Positions 31,183-39,177 of a DNA stretch of 55,388 nucleotides are shown here, one piece after another. The first letter of the stretch is position 1; the number at the start of each line of letters is the position of its first letter. The DNA comes from Mycobacteriales bacterium. Its GTDB lineage: Bacteria; Actinomycetota; Actinomycetes; BP-191. The stretch lies in contig DASTMB010000087.1 in the NCBI GenBank assembly GCA_035714365.1, forward strand, positions 1-55,388. The letters run 5' to 3'. The position numbers and the translations under genes were made by a program. The notes below the pieces were generated by a model that saw only the letters and a program-made list of their open reading frames with translations, was not told where the DNA came from and searched no databases.

Positions 31183-32523
31183 TCACGTCGTGACCTCCTC
31201 CTTCTCCGCGTGCAGCAGCTCGCGTGCGGCGGCCAGGACGGCGTTGAGGCCGGCGAGGGTGACGGTCCCGCCGCCGCCGCTGGGCGAGGCGGACGAGTCG
31301 TAGGTCGGCTCCCACTCCAGGTCGGCAGCGGCGACGATCGCCCGCGCCATCACCGGCTTCGGCGACATCAGGTCGACCGGCAGCCGGAACCGCTCCGCGA
31401 CCATCTGGAAGACCGCCTTCGGCTCGGTGCTGCCGCGACTCATCGCGGGCGCCGGACGACCGACGAGAGCGGCGATCATCTCGACCGCCTCCGCCTTCGT
31501 CCGCGCGCGCCCGTCCACGACCTCCGCCCGCTGAGCCACCCGGGCCCGCAGCGCATCGACGAACGCCGCCCGCGCCTGCGGGGCGGGGTTGACCGTGACG
31601 CCGGACCGTTCGCCCCGCTGACCCAGGACGACGCCGCGGCGGACCCACTCCTCGTTGTCCCGCGCGAAGAAGGCACCGTCGGCGAGCACGTCGAGAGCAT
31701 CCAGCCCGTGGGGGCGCTGCCAGAGATCGCGCGCGACAGCGAGGTAGGCGTGGATCGCGCCCGCGGTGGTCGCGAGCGACTCCGCGCGCGTCCGCCGGCG
31801 TTCGGCGCTCGGCATCGGTCGCAGCTCGGGACGCAGCCCGACGAGCCGGTCCCAGAACGCCTCGAGGTACTGCGCCACCTGCTCGAACGTCGCCGCGTCG
31901 TCCAACGGCACGCCGTCCCACGCCGCACGGCACGCGGCCTCCAGCGTCGACAACGTCACGAGCTGAGGGTCCCGGGCACTGAGCCGCTCCCGCGCCGTCG
32001 CCACGTTCGCCGAACCGAGGTAGGGCGACCGCGCCACCAGCGCCCGCGCGAGCCGCGCCGGTGCGTCCGCCGGTTCGCGTGACGGCGAGGGGGCGCGTTC
32101 CCCCCCGGTGAGGAGGCCCTCCTCGTCTGACGGGACGCGGTGCACGCGGAGGCTGCACCGCCTGCCCCGGTCGAACGACGCACCAGCCACGGCCGCGTCG
32201 TCGGCGCGGACGACCGCCGCCAGCCGGTCCGAGCCCCCCAGCGCGTGGCCGACACCGCTGACGGTGAGCGACTTGCGTCGCCGGTCGTACTCGACGTTCG
32301 TACGCGGGTCGTCGCTCCGGTAGTTGAGGGGGATCTGCCCGAGGACGCACGCACCGGCGACGAGCTGGTCGACCAGGGCGTCGACCGCGCCGTCGTCGGG
32401 GGGCTCGTCGCCCAGGTCGATGAAACCGGTACGGCAGAGCTGTGCGACCTCCCATGCGGGCACGACGAGGTCCCAGCACGGGCCGCTCCCGTCGAACGAC
32501 TCGAGCGCGTCGTACGTGAGCAA
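31183..32523 (-). CDS. Orphan DndB/DGQHR-like protein
   Basis: 446 residues from the TTG at 32523, which has GGGAGG 5 bases upstream; a GTG at 32604 lacks a site. The plan matches DndB, repressor of phosphorothioate DNA modification operons: IPLNYRSDDPRTNVEYD, then VGHALGGSDRLAAVV where DGQHRxAA is expected. Next come ARALVARSPYLGSANVATARERLSARDPQLVTLSTL (compare the LxKRSNxLFTLSGL region of DndB), and FWDRLVGLRPELRP with GAIHAYLAVARDLW (compare EFWxxVxxxIPxW and VTLHALGxVGxxLY). The DGQHR signature is degenerate. No dndCDE or SspABCD gene is near. Lies next to a tRNA remnant inside otherwise conserved gene order, so probably transferred. Confidence 0.55.
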   Translation of the reverse strand: MLTYDALESFDGSGPCWDLVVPAWEVAQLCRTGFIDLGDEPPDDGAVDALVDQLVAGACVLGQIPLNYRSDDPRTNVEYDRRRKSLTVSGVGHALGGSDRLAAVVRADDAAVAGASFDRGRRCSLRVHRVPSDEEGLLTGGERAPSPSREPADAPARLARALVARSPYLGSANVATARERLSARDPQLVTLSTLEAACRAAWDGVPLDDAATFEQVAQYLEAFWDRLVGLRPELRPMPSAERRRTRAESLATTAGAIHAYLAVARDLWQRPHGLDALDVLADGAFFARDNEEWVRRGVVLGQRGERSGVTVNPAPQARAAFVDALRARVAQRAEVVDGRARTKAEAVEMIAALVGRPAPAMSRGSTEPKAVFQMVAERFRLPVDLMSPKPVMARAIVAAADLEWEPTYDSSASPSGGGGTVTLAGLNAVLAAARELLHAEKEEVTT

Positions 32524-32671
32524 GCCGTCCTCCCTGGGTGCCGAGCCGGTACTCAGGACCGTAGCGCGCTGGGCTCGTACTGTCCAGCTCAGCTCAGCTC
32601 CCACCGGAGGTGGCTGGTTGGTCAGCAGCTTCGCGGTCCGGCGACGCGACGCGACGCGGCGGGCCGGGCGA

Positions 32672-32788
32672 GGGGCCGGCCCAGCTCAACCCCGCTATAA
32701 CCGGGCGCGGCCGGTTATAGGCAGCCTCGCCGTGGGGCCGGCCCAGCCGGGCGCCCGCTATAACCGGCGGCGGCCGGTTATCGGCAGC
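32672..32788. repeat. Tandem pair of palindromic repeats
   Basis: Two copies of a unit of about 54 bases, 62 bases apart (32672-32725, 32734-32788). Each begins GGGGCCGGCCCAGC and contains CCCGCTATAACCGG, a short spacer, CCGGTTAT and GGCAGC. CTATAACCGG/CCGGTTATAG (32695-32704, 32711-32720) is a perfect 10-bp inverted repeat; the second copy (32758-32767, 32773-32782) has one change. It lies 11 bases past the PBP stop and upstream of the DndB-like gene. The A+T-containing arms stand out in this genome. The 32524-32671 stretch before it holds only short GCGAC repeats. Confidence 0.8.
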
Positions 32789-32799
32789 TGCTACCGCGG

Positions 32800-35232
32800 C
32801 TAGCGTGCGTCGCCGCCGCTCGCGGCGGGGGTCGGCGTCGGCGACGGCGACGGGCTCGGCGAGGGGCACTTCCCTGGCTTGCCGTGGCAGAACGGCGTGG
32901 GGCTCGCGGTCGCGCTCGGCGGCGACGTGGTCGGCCCGGCCGTGGGCGTGGCGGAGCCGGACGGCGTGGGCGTCGGCGACGGCGGCGGCGCCACCCCGTC
33001 GGAGAGGAACACCACGACCGAGCCGCCCTTGTACAGCGGCGTCCCCGGCGCCGGCGCCTGCGCCCCCACCAGGCCGGCCGCGATCGGCCCGGCGTGCACC
33101 GGGCGGCGGTCGACCACGAGCGTGAGGCCGAGCGGCTCCAGGACGGCGGCGGCGTTCTCCGGGGTCATGCCGGTGAGGTCGGGGACGGCGACCTGCTCGC
33201 CCAGCAGGGCGCTCGCGGGCGGCGCCACGAAGTCGCGCACCGGCAGCCCCTGGTGCGCGGCGGTCATGATCTGCTGCCACATCCGCGCCGGGAACGTCCC
33301 GCCGTAGACGACCGAGACGCCGTGGACGTGGCGCAGCGGGTGCCGGCCCGGTGCCGTCGGGTAGCCCATCCACACCGAGCCGGCGAGGTCGGGCGTGTAG
33401 CCGTCGAACCACGCCGCGCTGGGGCCGTTGGTGGTGCCGGTCTTGCCGGCGACGGGGCGGCCGAGGTGGGCGGCCTTGCCGGTGCGGAGCGGGTTCGGCC
33501 CGTCGACGACGCCGCGCAGGACGGACGTGACGGTGTTGGCGACGTCGGGGTCGACGGCCTTGCGGCACTGCGGCTGCAACGCGAGCGGCGGCTCGCCGGG
33601 CGCCTGCACCGAACGGATCGGCGTCGGGGCGCAGTACGTGCCCTGCGCCGCGAGCGCGGCGTACGCCGCCGCCATCTGCAACGGCGTGACCTCGCGGCCG
33701 CCGAGCGTCAGCGAGCACTCGCGGTCGCCGACGCCGCCGAGCGGCACGCCGAACTGCCGCGCCATCCGGGCGACCTTCTGGGTGCCGATCTTCTGCTGGA
33801 GCTGCACGTAGAACGTGTTCACCGACAGCCAGGTGGCCGTCGGCAGGTCGAAGTTGCCGGCCTCGCTGTCGCCCGCGTTGTCGAACGACCCGTCGGCCGG
33901 CGTGTCGCACACGGCCCGGTCGGCGCGGTAGCTCGCCGGGGACGGGATGCGGGTTCGCAGCGGCAGCCCCTCCTCGACCGCGGCGGCGAGCGTGAACATC
34001 TTGAACGTCGAGCCGCCCTGGTACCCGCGCGAGCCGTCCGGGTGCGGTGGCGGGTCGGCGAGGTTGACCTTCGCGGTGCCGGGGTCGTGGTTGACCGTGG
34101 CCATGGCGCGGATCTCGCCGGTGCCGGGCTGCACGACGACCGCCGCCGCGGCCGGGTCGGACCGCAGCGGCAGCGTGCGGTTGAGCACGTCCTGCGCGGT
34201 GCGTTGCAGCTTCGGGTCGAGCGTCGTCTGGATCACCAGGCCGCCGCGGAACAGCCGGTACACCCGCTGCTCGTACGTGTCGCCGAACCGCGCGTCGCCG
34301 AGGAAGTACGCCCGCAGGTGGTCGAGGAACGCCGGGGCCACGGTGTTGTCCTCGATGCCCTGGAGCTTCTGCGGGACGATCTTCGGGATCGGCTTCGCGA
34401 GCGCCCGGTCGACGGCGGCGCGGTCGGCGTAGCCGACCTCCACCATCCGCCGCAGCACGATGTCGCGGCGGGTCCGCGCGGCCTTCGGGTTGGTCACCGG
34501 GTTGTAGAGCTGCGGGTTCTTCACCATGCCGGCGAGCAGCGCCGACTCGTCCAGCGTCAGCGCCTTCGCCGGCTTGTGGAAGTAGTACTGGGCGGCCGTG
34601 CCGACGCCGTAGACGCTGGCGCCGAAGTAGCTGATGTTGAGGTACTTCTCGAGGATCTCGCGCTTGGTGTAGCGGCGTTCCAGCGCGATCGCGTACTTCG
34701 CCTCGCGGATCTTCCGGTCGGTCGAGCGCTCCCGCGCGGCGCGCTGCCCGGCGACGTCCTCGTGCGCTGCCTCGATGAGCACGTTCTTCACGTACTGCTG
34801 GGTGATCGTGGACCCGCCCTGGGTGACCGTGCCGGCCTGGCTGTTGCGCCAGAACGCCCGCGCCAGGCCCCGCAGGTCGACGCCCCCGTGCTCGTAGTAG
34901 CGGGAGTCCTCGATCGCGACGATCGCGTACAGCAGGTCCGGCGGCATCTCCGAGATCGGCACCACGACGCGGTTCTCGGTGAAGTAGATCTCCGCGATGG
35001 TCGAGCCGTCGGCGGCGAGGATGCGCGACCGCTGCGGCAGCGGGTCCTCCCGCAGCTCCGCCGGCAGTTTGTCGAACGAGTCCGCCCCCGCCCGCGCCAG
35101 CATCCCGAACCCGCCCACCACCGGGAACGCCAGCCCGGCCAGCAGCAGCCCCGTGAGCACGCAGACGCCCAGCACGAGCACCGCACGGTGCAGCGCGCTG
35201 GACGCGTCGGGGCGTTGCGAAGGAGAGGTCAC
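32800..35232 (-). CDS. Class A penicillin-binding protein with PASTA domain (PonA2-like)
   Basis: A bifunctional peptidoglycan synthase, 810 residues. Membrane helix at about 16-42. Glycosyltransferase domain with IVAIEDSRYYEHGGVD (catalytic Glu), GGSTITQQYVKN and KREILEKYLN. Transpeptidase with GSTFKM (nucleophile Ser), SVN and KTGTTNG. One PASTA domain (VAVPDLTGMTPENAAAVLEPLGL) and a Ser/Pro/Thr-rich tail. The GTG start at 35232 opens MTSPSQRPD. Divergent from a WhiB4/WblA-type gene, as ponA2 is from whiB4 in mycobacteria, where PonA2 aids survival under stress. The PASTA repeat may sense wall fragments. Confidence 0.94.
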   Translation of the reverse strand: MTSPSQRPDASSALHRAVLVLGVCVLTGLLLAGLAFPVVGGFGMLARAGADSFDKLPAELREDPLPQRSRILAADGSTIAEIYFTENRVVVPISEMPPDLLYAIVAIEDSRYYEHGGVDLRGLARAFWRNSQAGTVTQGGSTITQQYVKNVLIEAAHEDVAGQRAARERSTDRKIREAKYAIALERRYTKREILEKYLNISYFGASVYGVGTAAQYYFHKPAKALTLDESALLAGMVKNPQLYNPVTNPKAARTRRDIVLRRMVEVGYADRAAVDRALAKPIPKIVPQKLQGIEDNTVAPAFLDHLRAYFLGDARFGDTYEQRVYRLFRGGLVIQTTLDPKLQRTAQDVLNRTLPLRSDPAAAAVVVQPGTGEIRAMATVNHDPGTAKVNLADPPPHPDGSRGYQGGSTFKMFTLAAAVEEGLPLRTRIPSPASYRADRAVCDTPADGSFDNAGDSEAGNFDLPTATWLSVNTFYVQLQQKIGTQKVARMARQFGVPLGGVGDRECSLTLGGREVTPLQMAAAYAALAAQGTYCAPTPIRSVQAPGEPPLALQPQCRKAVDPDVANTVTSVLRGVVDGPNPLRTGKAAHLGRPVAGKTGTTNGPSAAWFDGYTPDLAGSVWMGYPTAPGRHPLRHVHGVSVVYGGTFPARMWQQIMTAAHQGLPVRDFVAPPASALLGEQVAVPDLTGMTPENAAAVLEPLGLTLVVDRRPVHAGPIAAGLVGAQAPAPGTPLYKGGSVVVFLSDGVAPPPSPTPTPSGSATPTAGPTTSPPSATASPTPFCHGKPGKCPSPSPSPSPTPTPAASGGDAR

Positions 35233-35345
35233 CGGGTCCGCCGCGGGTCGTTCGGGCGCGGGTCGCGCTCCGGCAATGGGTGCCTCCAGGGTAGCGGGTC
35301 GCGATCACCGCGGGTGCGGGTTCGGCGGATCTCCCCCTTTCGCCA

Positions 35346-35361
35346 TAGTCCGGGAGGACTA
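35346..35361. promoter_or_regulatory. TAGTCC-N4-GGACTA palindrome
   Basis: A perfect 6-bp inverted repeat around GGGA in the 232-base divergent gap between the PBP gene (start 35232) and whiB (start 35465). A candidate operator for either. Not known to me as a binding site. Confidence 0.35.
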
Positions 35362-35464
35362 CGCGAAACGGCCCGGCCAGGGGATGGGCGCTTCAGTCGC
35401 GTGTCCGTACGGTCGAAACCGCACCAAAACGCCGCCCGGCCCCTGCGACCCTGTTAGGAACGAC

Positions 35465-35764
35465 ATGGACGCGACGACGCTCGACTGGACCACCAGGGCT
35501 TCCTGCCGCACGAACGACCCCGACGAGCTCTTCGTCCAGGGTGCCGCGCAGAACCGCGCCAAGCAGATCTGCCTCGGCTGCCCGGTCCGCACCGAGTGCC
35601 TGGCGGACGCCCTCGACAACCGCGTCGAGTTCGGCGTCTGGGGCGGCATGACCGAGCGCGAGCGCCGGGCGCTGCTGCGCCGCCGGCCGGACGTGAAGTC
35701 CTGGTCCGCGCTGCTCCTCACCGCGCGCAGCGACTACGAGCGCTCCTCCACCCGCGTCTCGTAG
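35465..35764 (+). CDS. WhiB-family Fe-S regulator, WhiB4/WblA type
   Basis: 99 residues. The four cluster ligands are C14, C36, C39 and C45 (RASC...ICLGCPVRTEC), followed by the G[V/I]WGG turn in EFGVWGGMTERERRALLRRRP and a basic C-terminus. DPDELFVQGAAQNRAK and LADALDNRVEFGVWGG closely match WblA of streptomycetes and WhiB4 of mycobacteria. Such proteins hold an oxygen/NO-sensitive 4Fe-4S cluster and control oxidative-stress and developmental genes. The ATG at 35465 follows TTAGGAA. Its place between PBP and the ArsA pair is the conserved one. Confidence 0.92.
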   Translation: MDATTLDWTTRASCRTNDPDELFVQGAAQNRAKQICLGCPVRTECLADALDNRVEFGVWGGMTERERRALLRRRPDVKSWSALLLTARSDYERSSTRVS

Positions 35765-35774
35765 GACCCGGCAC

Positions 35775-35809
35775 GGCAGCGTCCGCCCGGCAACCGGACG
35801 GACGCTGCC
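35775..35809. terminator. Bidirectional terminator after whiB
   Basis: GGCAGCGTCCG (35775-35785) and CGGACGCTGCC (35799-35809) form a perfect 11-bp stem between the whiB stop (35764) and the convergent gene stop (35816). Confidence 0.75.
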
Positions 35810-35815
35810 TCCTCG

Positions 35816-36076
35816 TCAGAGGGCCGTGCAGAACACGAACGTCGTCGTCTCCCCCACGGTGCCCGACGGGAAGACCTCCACCGGGTCGTAGTAGAAGACG
35901 CAGTAGCCGACGGTGTCCGTCACGCAGTTGACGGTGGCGCCCGGCGGGACATTGAAGAAGTTCGACGCGCAGCCCACCTCACCCGCGTGAGCGGCCGGCG
36001 CGTTCGCCGTGAGCGGGGCCAACATCCCCACGCCCGCGACGCCGACGGTGGCGACCCTCCGTAGCAGACCGTTCAT
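35816..36076 (-). CDS. Small secreted Cys peptide
   Basis: 86 residues. Sec signal peptide MNGLLRRVATVGVAGVGMLA ending about AAHA (residue 33). The mature part is roughly 53 residues (GEVGCASNFFNVPPGATVNC onwards) with four Cys (GCAS, NCVTD, YCVFYY, FCTAL), likely two disulfides, and an aromatic-rich centre. The ATG at 36076 has GGAGG 4 bases upstream. It lies between whiB and the ArsA pair, where I do not recall a gene in relatives, so it is an accessory insertion in a conserved block. Function unknown. Confidence 0.75.
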   Translation of the reverse strand: MNGLLRRVATVGVAGVGMLAPLTANAPAAHAGEVGCASNFFNVPPGATVNCVTDTVGYCVFYYDPVEVFPSGTVGETTTFVFCTAL

Positions 36077-36154
36077 GGTTCCTCCGTGGTGTGGTGCGAG
36101 CCGGCCCAGTCGAGCCGACCTCACCTACACGTGCCACCCGCAGGTTCCTTACCG

Positions 36155-37276
36155 TCACGCCGCCGCGTCGCCCGCCAGGGCGGCGCCGACCCGCCGCAGC
36201 CCGGCGACGTCATGGACGTCGGTCGCCATCGCCGGCACCTCCACCACCGGGACGTCCGCCCGCCCCGCCGCGAACGCCGTGATCGTGCGCCGCTCCTGCG
36301 CCGCCAGCGCGATCCGGTCGGCGTGCAGCCGCAGCAGCGCGGCCGCCGGCCCCTTCACCCGCCGTTCCGCCAGCACCTCGGCCGTCGCGGCGGCGCGTTC
36401 GGCGGACAGCGCCGTGCCGGGCAGCCGGTGCACCCGGTTGACGACGACCCCCGCGAGCGGCATCCGCTCGGCCGAGAGGCGTTCGACGAAGTACGCCGCC
36501 TCGCGCAGCGCCGGCGGCTCCGGCGACGCCACGACCACGAACGCCGTCGCCGGGTCCTGGAGCAGCCGGTACGTCTGCTGCGCGCGGTCCCGGAACCCGC
36601 CGAACATCGTCTCGAACGCCGTGAAGAAGTCCCGCAGGTCGCGCAGCAGCTCGGCGCCGGTGATCTTCGTGATGACGCCGGTGAACGTGTTGATGCCGAC
36701 GTTCATCAGCCGCATGCCGACCCGGCCGCCGACCTTGGCGGGCGCGAGGACCAGCCGCAGGAACCGCCCGTCGAGGAACCGCGTCATCCGGTCCGGCGCG
36801 TCGAGGAAGTCGAGCGCGCTCCGGGTGGGGGGCGTGTCGACGACGATGAGGTCCCAGTCGCCGGTGGCGTGGAGCTGCCCGAGCTTCTCCATCGCCATGT
36901 ACTCCTGGGTGCCGGCCAGGTTGGCGGAGAGCATCACGTAGAACGGGTTGTCGAGGATCTGCCGCGCCCGCACCGGGTCCGCGTGGGTGAGGACGATGTC
37001 GTCGAACGTCCTCTTCATGTCGAGCATCATCGCGTGCAGCTCGCCACGTCCGGAGGCGGCGCCGGCGACGGGGCGGGGGGTGTTGTCGAGCTCGGTGAGG
37101 CCGAGCGACTGGGCCAGCCGCTTCGCCGGGTCGATGGTGACGACGACGACGCGGCGGCCGCGTTCGGCGGCGCGCAGCGCGATCGCGGCGGCGGTGGTGG
37201 TCTTGCCGACACCGCCAGAGCCGCAGCAGACGACGATCCGCTTGCCGTCGATGACCCGGTCCAGGTCGAACGTCAC
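36155..37276 (-). CDS. ArsA/Get3-family ATPase, second of a pair
   Basis: 373 residues. Deviant Walker A CGSGGVGKTTTAAAIA at about 17-32, switch I DPAKRLAQSLG, and switch II VVDTPPTRSALDFLDAPDRM. No DTAPTGHT arsenite motif, so arsenite transport is not implied. Orthologous in position to M. tuberculosis Rv3680, annotated as an anion-transporting ATPase. The GTG start overlaps the stop of the partner gene (GTGA). The two probably form a heterodimer or act as membrane-targeting ATPases; the substrate is unknown. Confidence 0.9.
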   Translation of the reverse strand: MTFDLDRVIDGKRIVVCCGSGGVGKTTTAAAIALRAAERGRRVVVVTIDPAKRLAQSLGLTELDNTPRPVAGAASGRGELHAMMLDMKRTFDDIVLTHADPVRARQILDNPFYVMLSANLAGTQEYMAMEKLGQLHATGDWDLIVVDTPPTRSALDFLDAPDRMTRFLDGRFLRLVLAPAKVGGRVGMRLMNVGINTFTGVITKITGAELLRDLRDFFTAFETMFGGFRDRAQQTYRLLQDPATAFVVVASPEPPALREAAYFVERLSAERMPLAGVVVNRVHRLPGTALSAERAAATAEVLAERRVKGPAAALLRLHADRIALAAQERRTITAFAAGRADVPVVEVPAMATDVHDVAGLRRVGAALAGDAAA

Positions 37277-38241
37277 GGCGTCACCGCCAGCTTGTCGGCG
37301 AGCCGGGTGACGGTGCCGAGGTCGACGGTCTCCGGCAGCAACGGCAGCTCCACGAGCGGGCAGCCGAGCGCGGCGAGCTCGGCGCGCTGCTCCTGCTGCA
37401 ACGCCACCCGCCGCGCGTGCTCGGCCGCCTCGTCGGCGAGCACCTTCGCCAGGCCGGGCTCGGTGAGGCCGGCGCCGGCGAGGGTGGCGCCGATCGCGTC
37501 GAGGTCGAGGCGCCCGGCGGCGGCCTTGGTCAGGTCGTTCCTGGCGAGGTGCTCGGTGCGGACCTTGTTGACGAGGATCGCGCCGACGGGCAGGCCGGCG
37601 GCGGTGAGCTGGTGGACGCCGTCGACCGTCTCCTGCACCGGCATCTCCTCGAGCAGCGTGACGAGGTGGACGGCCGACTCGTCGCCGCGCAGCAGCGCCA
37701 TGACCTGCTCGGACTGCGAGCGGATCGGGCCGACCTTGGCGATCTGGGCGACCTCGTCGGTGGCGCCGAGGAACCGCACGATCCGCCCGGTCGGCGGCGC
37801 GTCGAGCACGACGGCGTCGTAGTAGCGGCCGGAGCCGGAGCGGCGGACCGTCGCCTCCTTCACCTTGCCGATGAGCAGCACGTCGCGCAGCCCCGGCGCG
37901 ATGGTGGTGACGAAGTCGGTGGCGCCCATCCGTTGCAGCACCTTGCCGGCGCGGCCCAGGTGGTAGAAGAGGTCGAGGTACTCGATCAGCGCCCGCTCCG
38001 GGTCGACCGGCATCACGCTGACGGTGCCGCCGCCCTCGGTGCGCGTCACGACCGTCTCGCCGTGCGGGAGCGGCCCCTTCCCGAACAGCGCCGCCAGCCC
38101 CTGCCGGCCCTCCACCTCGGCGACGAGCACGCGCCGCCCGCCCCGGGAGAGCGCGACGGCGAGGGCCGCCGCGACGGTCGTCTTGCCCGTTCCCCCCTTG
38201 CCGGTGACGACGTGCAGCCGGGTACCCGGGAAGAACGCCAC
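37273..38241 (-). CDS. ArsA/Get3-family ATPase, first of a pair
   Basis: 322 residues. Walker A GKGGTGKTTVAAALA at about 14-28, switch I VEGRQGLAALFG and switch II VLDAPPTGRIVRFLGATDEV. Corresponds in place to Rv3679. The GTG at 38241 has no clear ribosome-binding site, so translation may be leaderless from the short divergent region shared with the diguanylate cyclase gene. Overlaps its partner by 4 bases. Paired ArsA-like genes next to whiB are a conserved actinobacterial arrangement. Confidence 0.9.
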   Translation of the reverse strand: MAFFPGTRLHVVTGKGGTGKTTVAAALAVALSRGGRRVLVAEVEGRQGLAALFGKGPLPHGETVVTRTEGGGTVSVMPVDPERALIEYLDLFYHLGRAGKVLQRMGATDFVTTIAPGLRDVLLIGKVKEATVRRSGSGRYYDAVVLDAPPTGRIVRFLGATDEVAQIAKVGPIRSQSEQVMALLRGDESAVHLVTLLEEMPVQETVDGVHQLTAAGLPVGAILVNKVRTEHLARNDLTKAAAGRLDLDAIGATLAGAGLTEPGLAKVLADEAAEHARRVALQQEQRAELAALGCPLVELPLLPETVDLGTVTRLADKLAVTP

Positions 38242-38324
38242 CAGCCGAGGGTACCCACGCCCCCGGCGGGACGCCCGCCGTGTCGCACCCGGCGGGATCC
38301 GCGCCCGCGCGGGATGCTGGAGGC

Positions 38325-39143
38325 GTGACTGGGCCGCAGCGGCGCCGCCGGCGCGTGATCGACCTCACCGGGTCGGCCGCGACGCTGCGCGACGCCGCCC
38401 ACGCGTGGCTGCTCGCGGCGGCCGCGGCGTTCGCCGCGGGCGAGCCGCTGCCGGCGCTGCCGGGGGTGCTCGCCGAGGTGCGCGGGCTGGACCGGCTGGC
38501 CGAGCTGTCCGGCTGCCGGTTCGAGGTGGTCAAGGAGCTGGTGGCCGACGGCCACGACTACCGCGTCTGCGACCGGCTGTGGGACGTGCTGGTCTGGCAG
38601 CTCGCCGCGGAGAGCGAGTCGGTGCTCCGCGACGAGCTGGCGGCGCTGGCCCGCACCGACCCGCTGACCGGCCTGCTGAACCGCCGCGGCCTCACCGAGG
38701 CGCTGGACCGGGAGACCGCGCGGGCGCGGCGGACCGGCGCGACCGTGTCGCTGGTGCTGCTCGACCTGGACCGGTTCAAGGTCCTCAACGACACCCTCGG
38801 CCACCAGGCGGGCGACGCGGCGCTGGTCGCGGTCGGCGAGGTGCTGCGGCGCGGGCTGCGCGCCGGGGACGTGGCCGGGCGGTGGGGCGGCGACGAGTTC
38901 GGCGTGGTGTTCGTGGACCTCCCGGCGGAGGTCGCGTACGACGTCGTCGACCGGCTGCGCGCCCACCTCACCCACCCGTCGCGGGCGGTGCTGCCGGGGC
39001 GGCGGGTGTCGTTCTCGGCGGGCGTGGCCGCGCGCACCGGCGAGGCGGCCGACGCCGAGGAGCTGATGGCGCTGGCCGACGCGGCGCTGTACGAGGCGAA
39101 GGCGGCGGGCGGCAACAAGGCCCGCCGCGCCACCCCGGCCTGA
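38325..39143 (+). CDS. Diguanylate cyclase (GGDEF domain)
   Basis: 272 residues. An N-terminal helical part of about 100 residues with no recognised sensor domain and no membrane segment, then a GGDEF domain: RTDPLTGLLNRRGL, LLDLDRFKVLNDTLGHQAGD and GRWGGDEFGVVF. RAGD sits exactly 5 residues before GGDEF, the RxxD inhibitory site, so product feedback is expected. It makes cyclic di-GMP from two GTP. The GTG at 38325 has GGAGG too close; GTG 38280 is an alternative. No EAL partner is in the window. Confidence 0.88.
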   Translation: MTGPQRRRRRVIDLTGSAATLRDAAHAWLLAAAAAFAAGEPLPALPGVLAEVRGLDRLAELSGCRFEVVKELVADGHDYRVCDRLWDVLVWQLAAESESVLRDELAALARTDPLTGLLNRRGLTEALDRETARARRTGATVSLVLLDLDRFKVLNDTLGHQAGDAALVAVGEVLRRGLRAGDVAGRWGGDEFGVVFVDLPAEVAYDVVDRLRAHLTHPSRAVLPGRRVSFSAGVAARTGEAADAEELMALADAALYEAKAAGGNKARRATPA

Positions 39144-39177
39144 CCCGCTCGCCGGGCGGCCGTAGACTCCCGGCATC

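Noticed and set aside
32884-35457. An 857-codon plus-strand open frame
   Set aside because: Antisense to the class A PBP, whose catalytic motifs are intact on the other strand.
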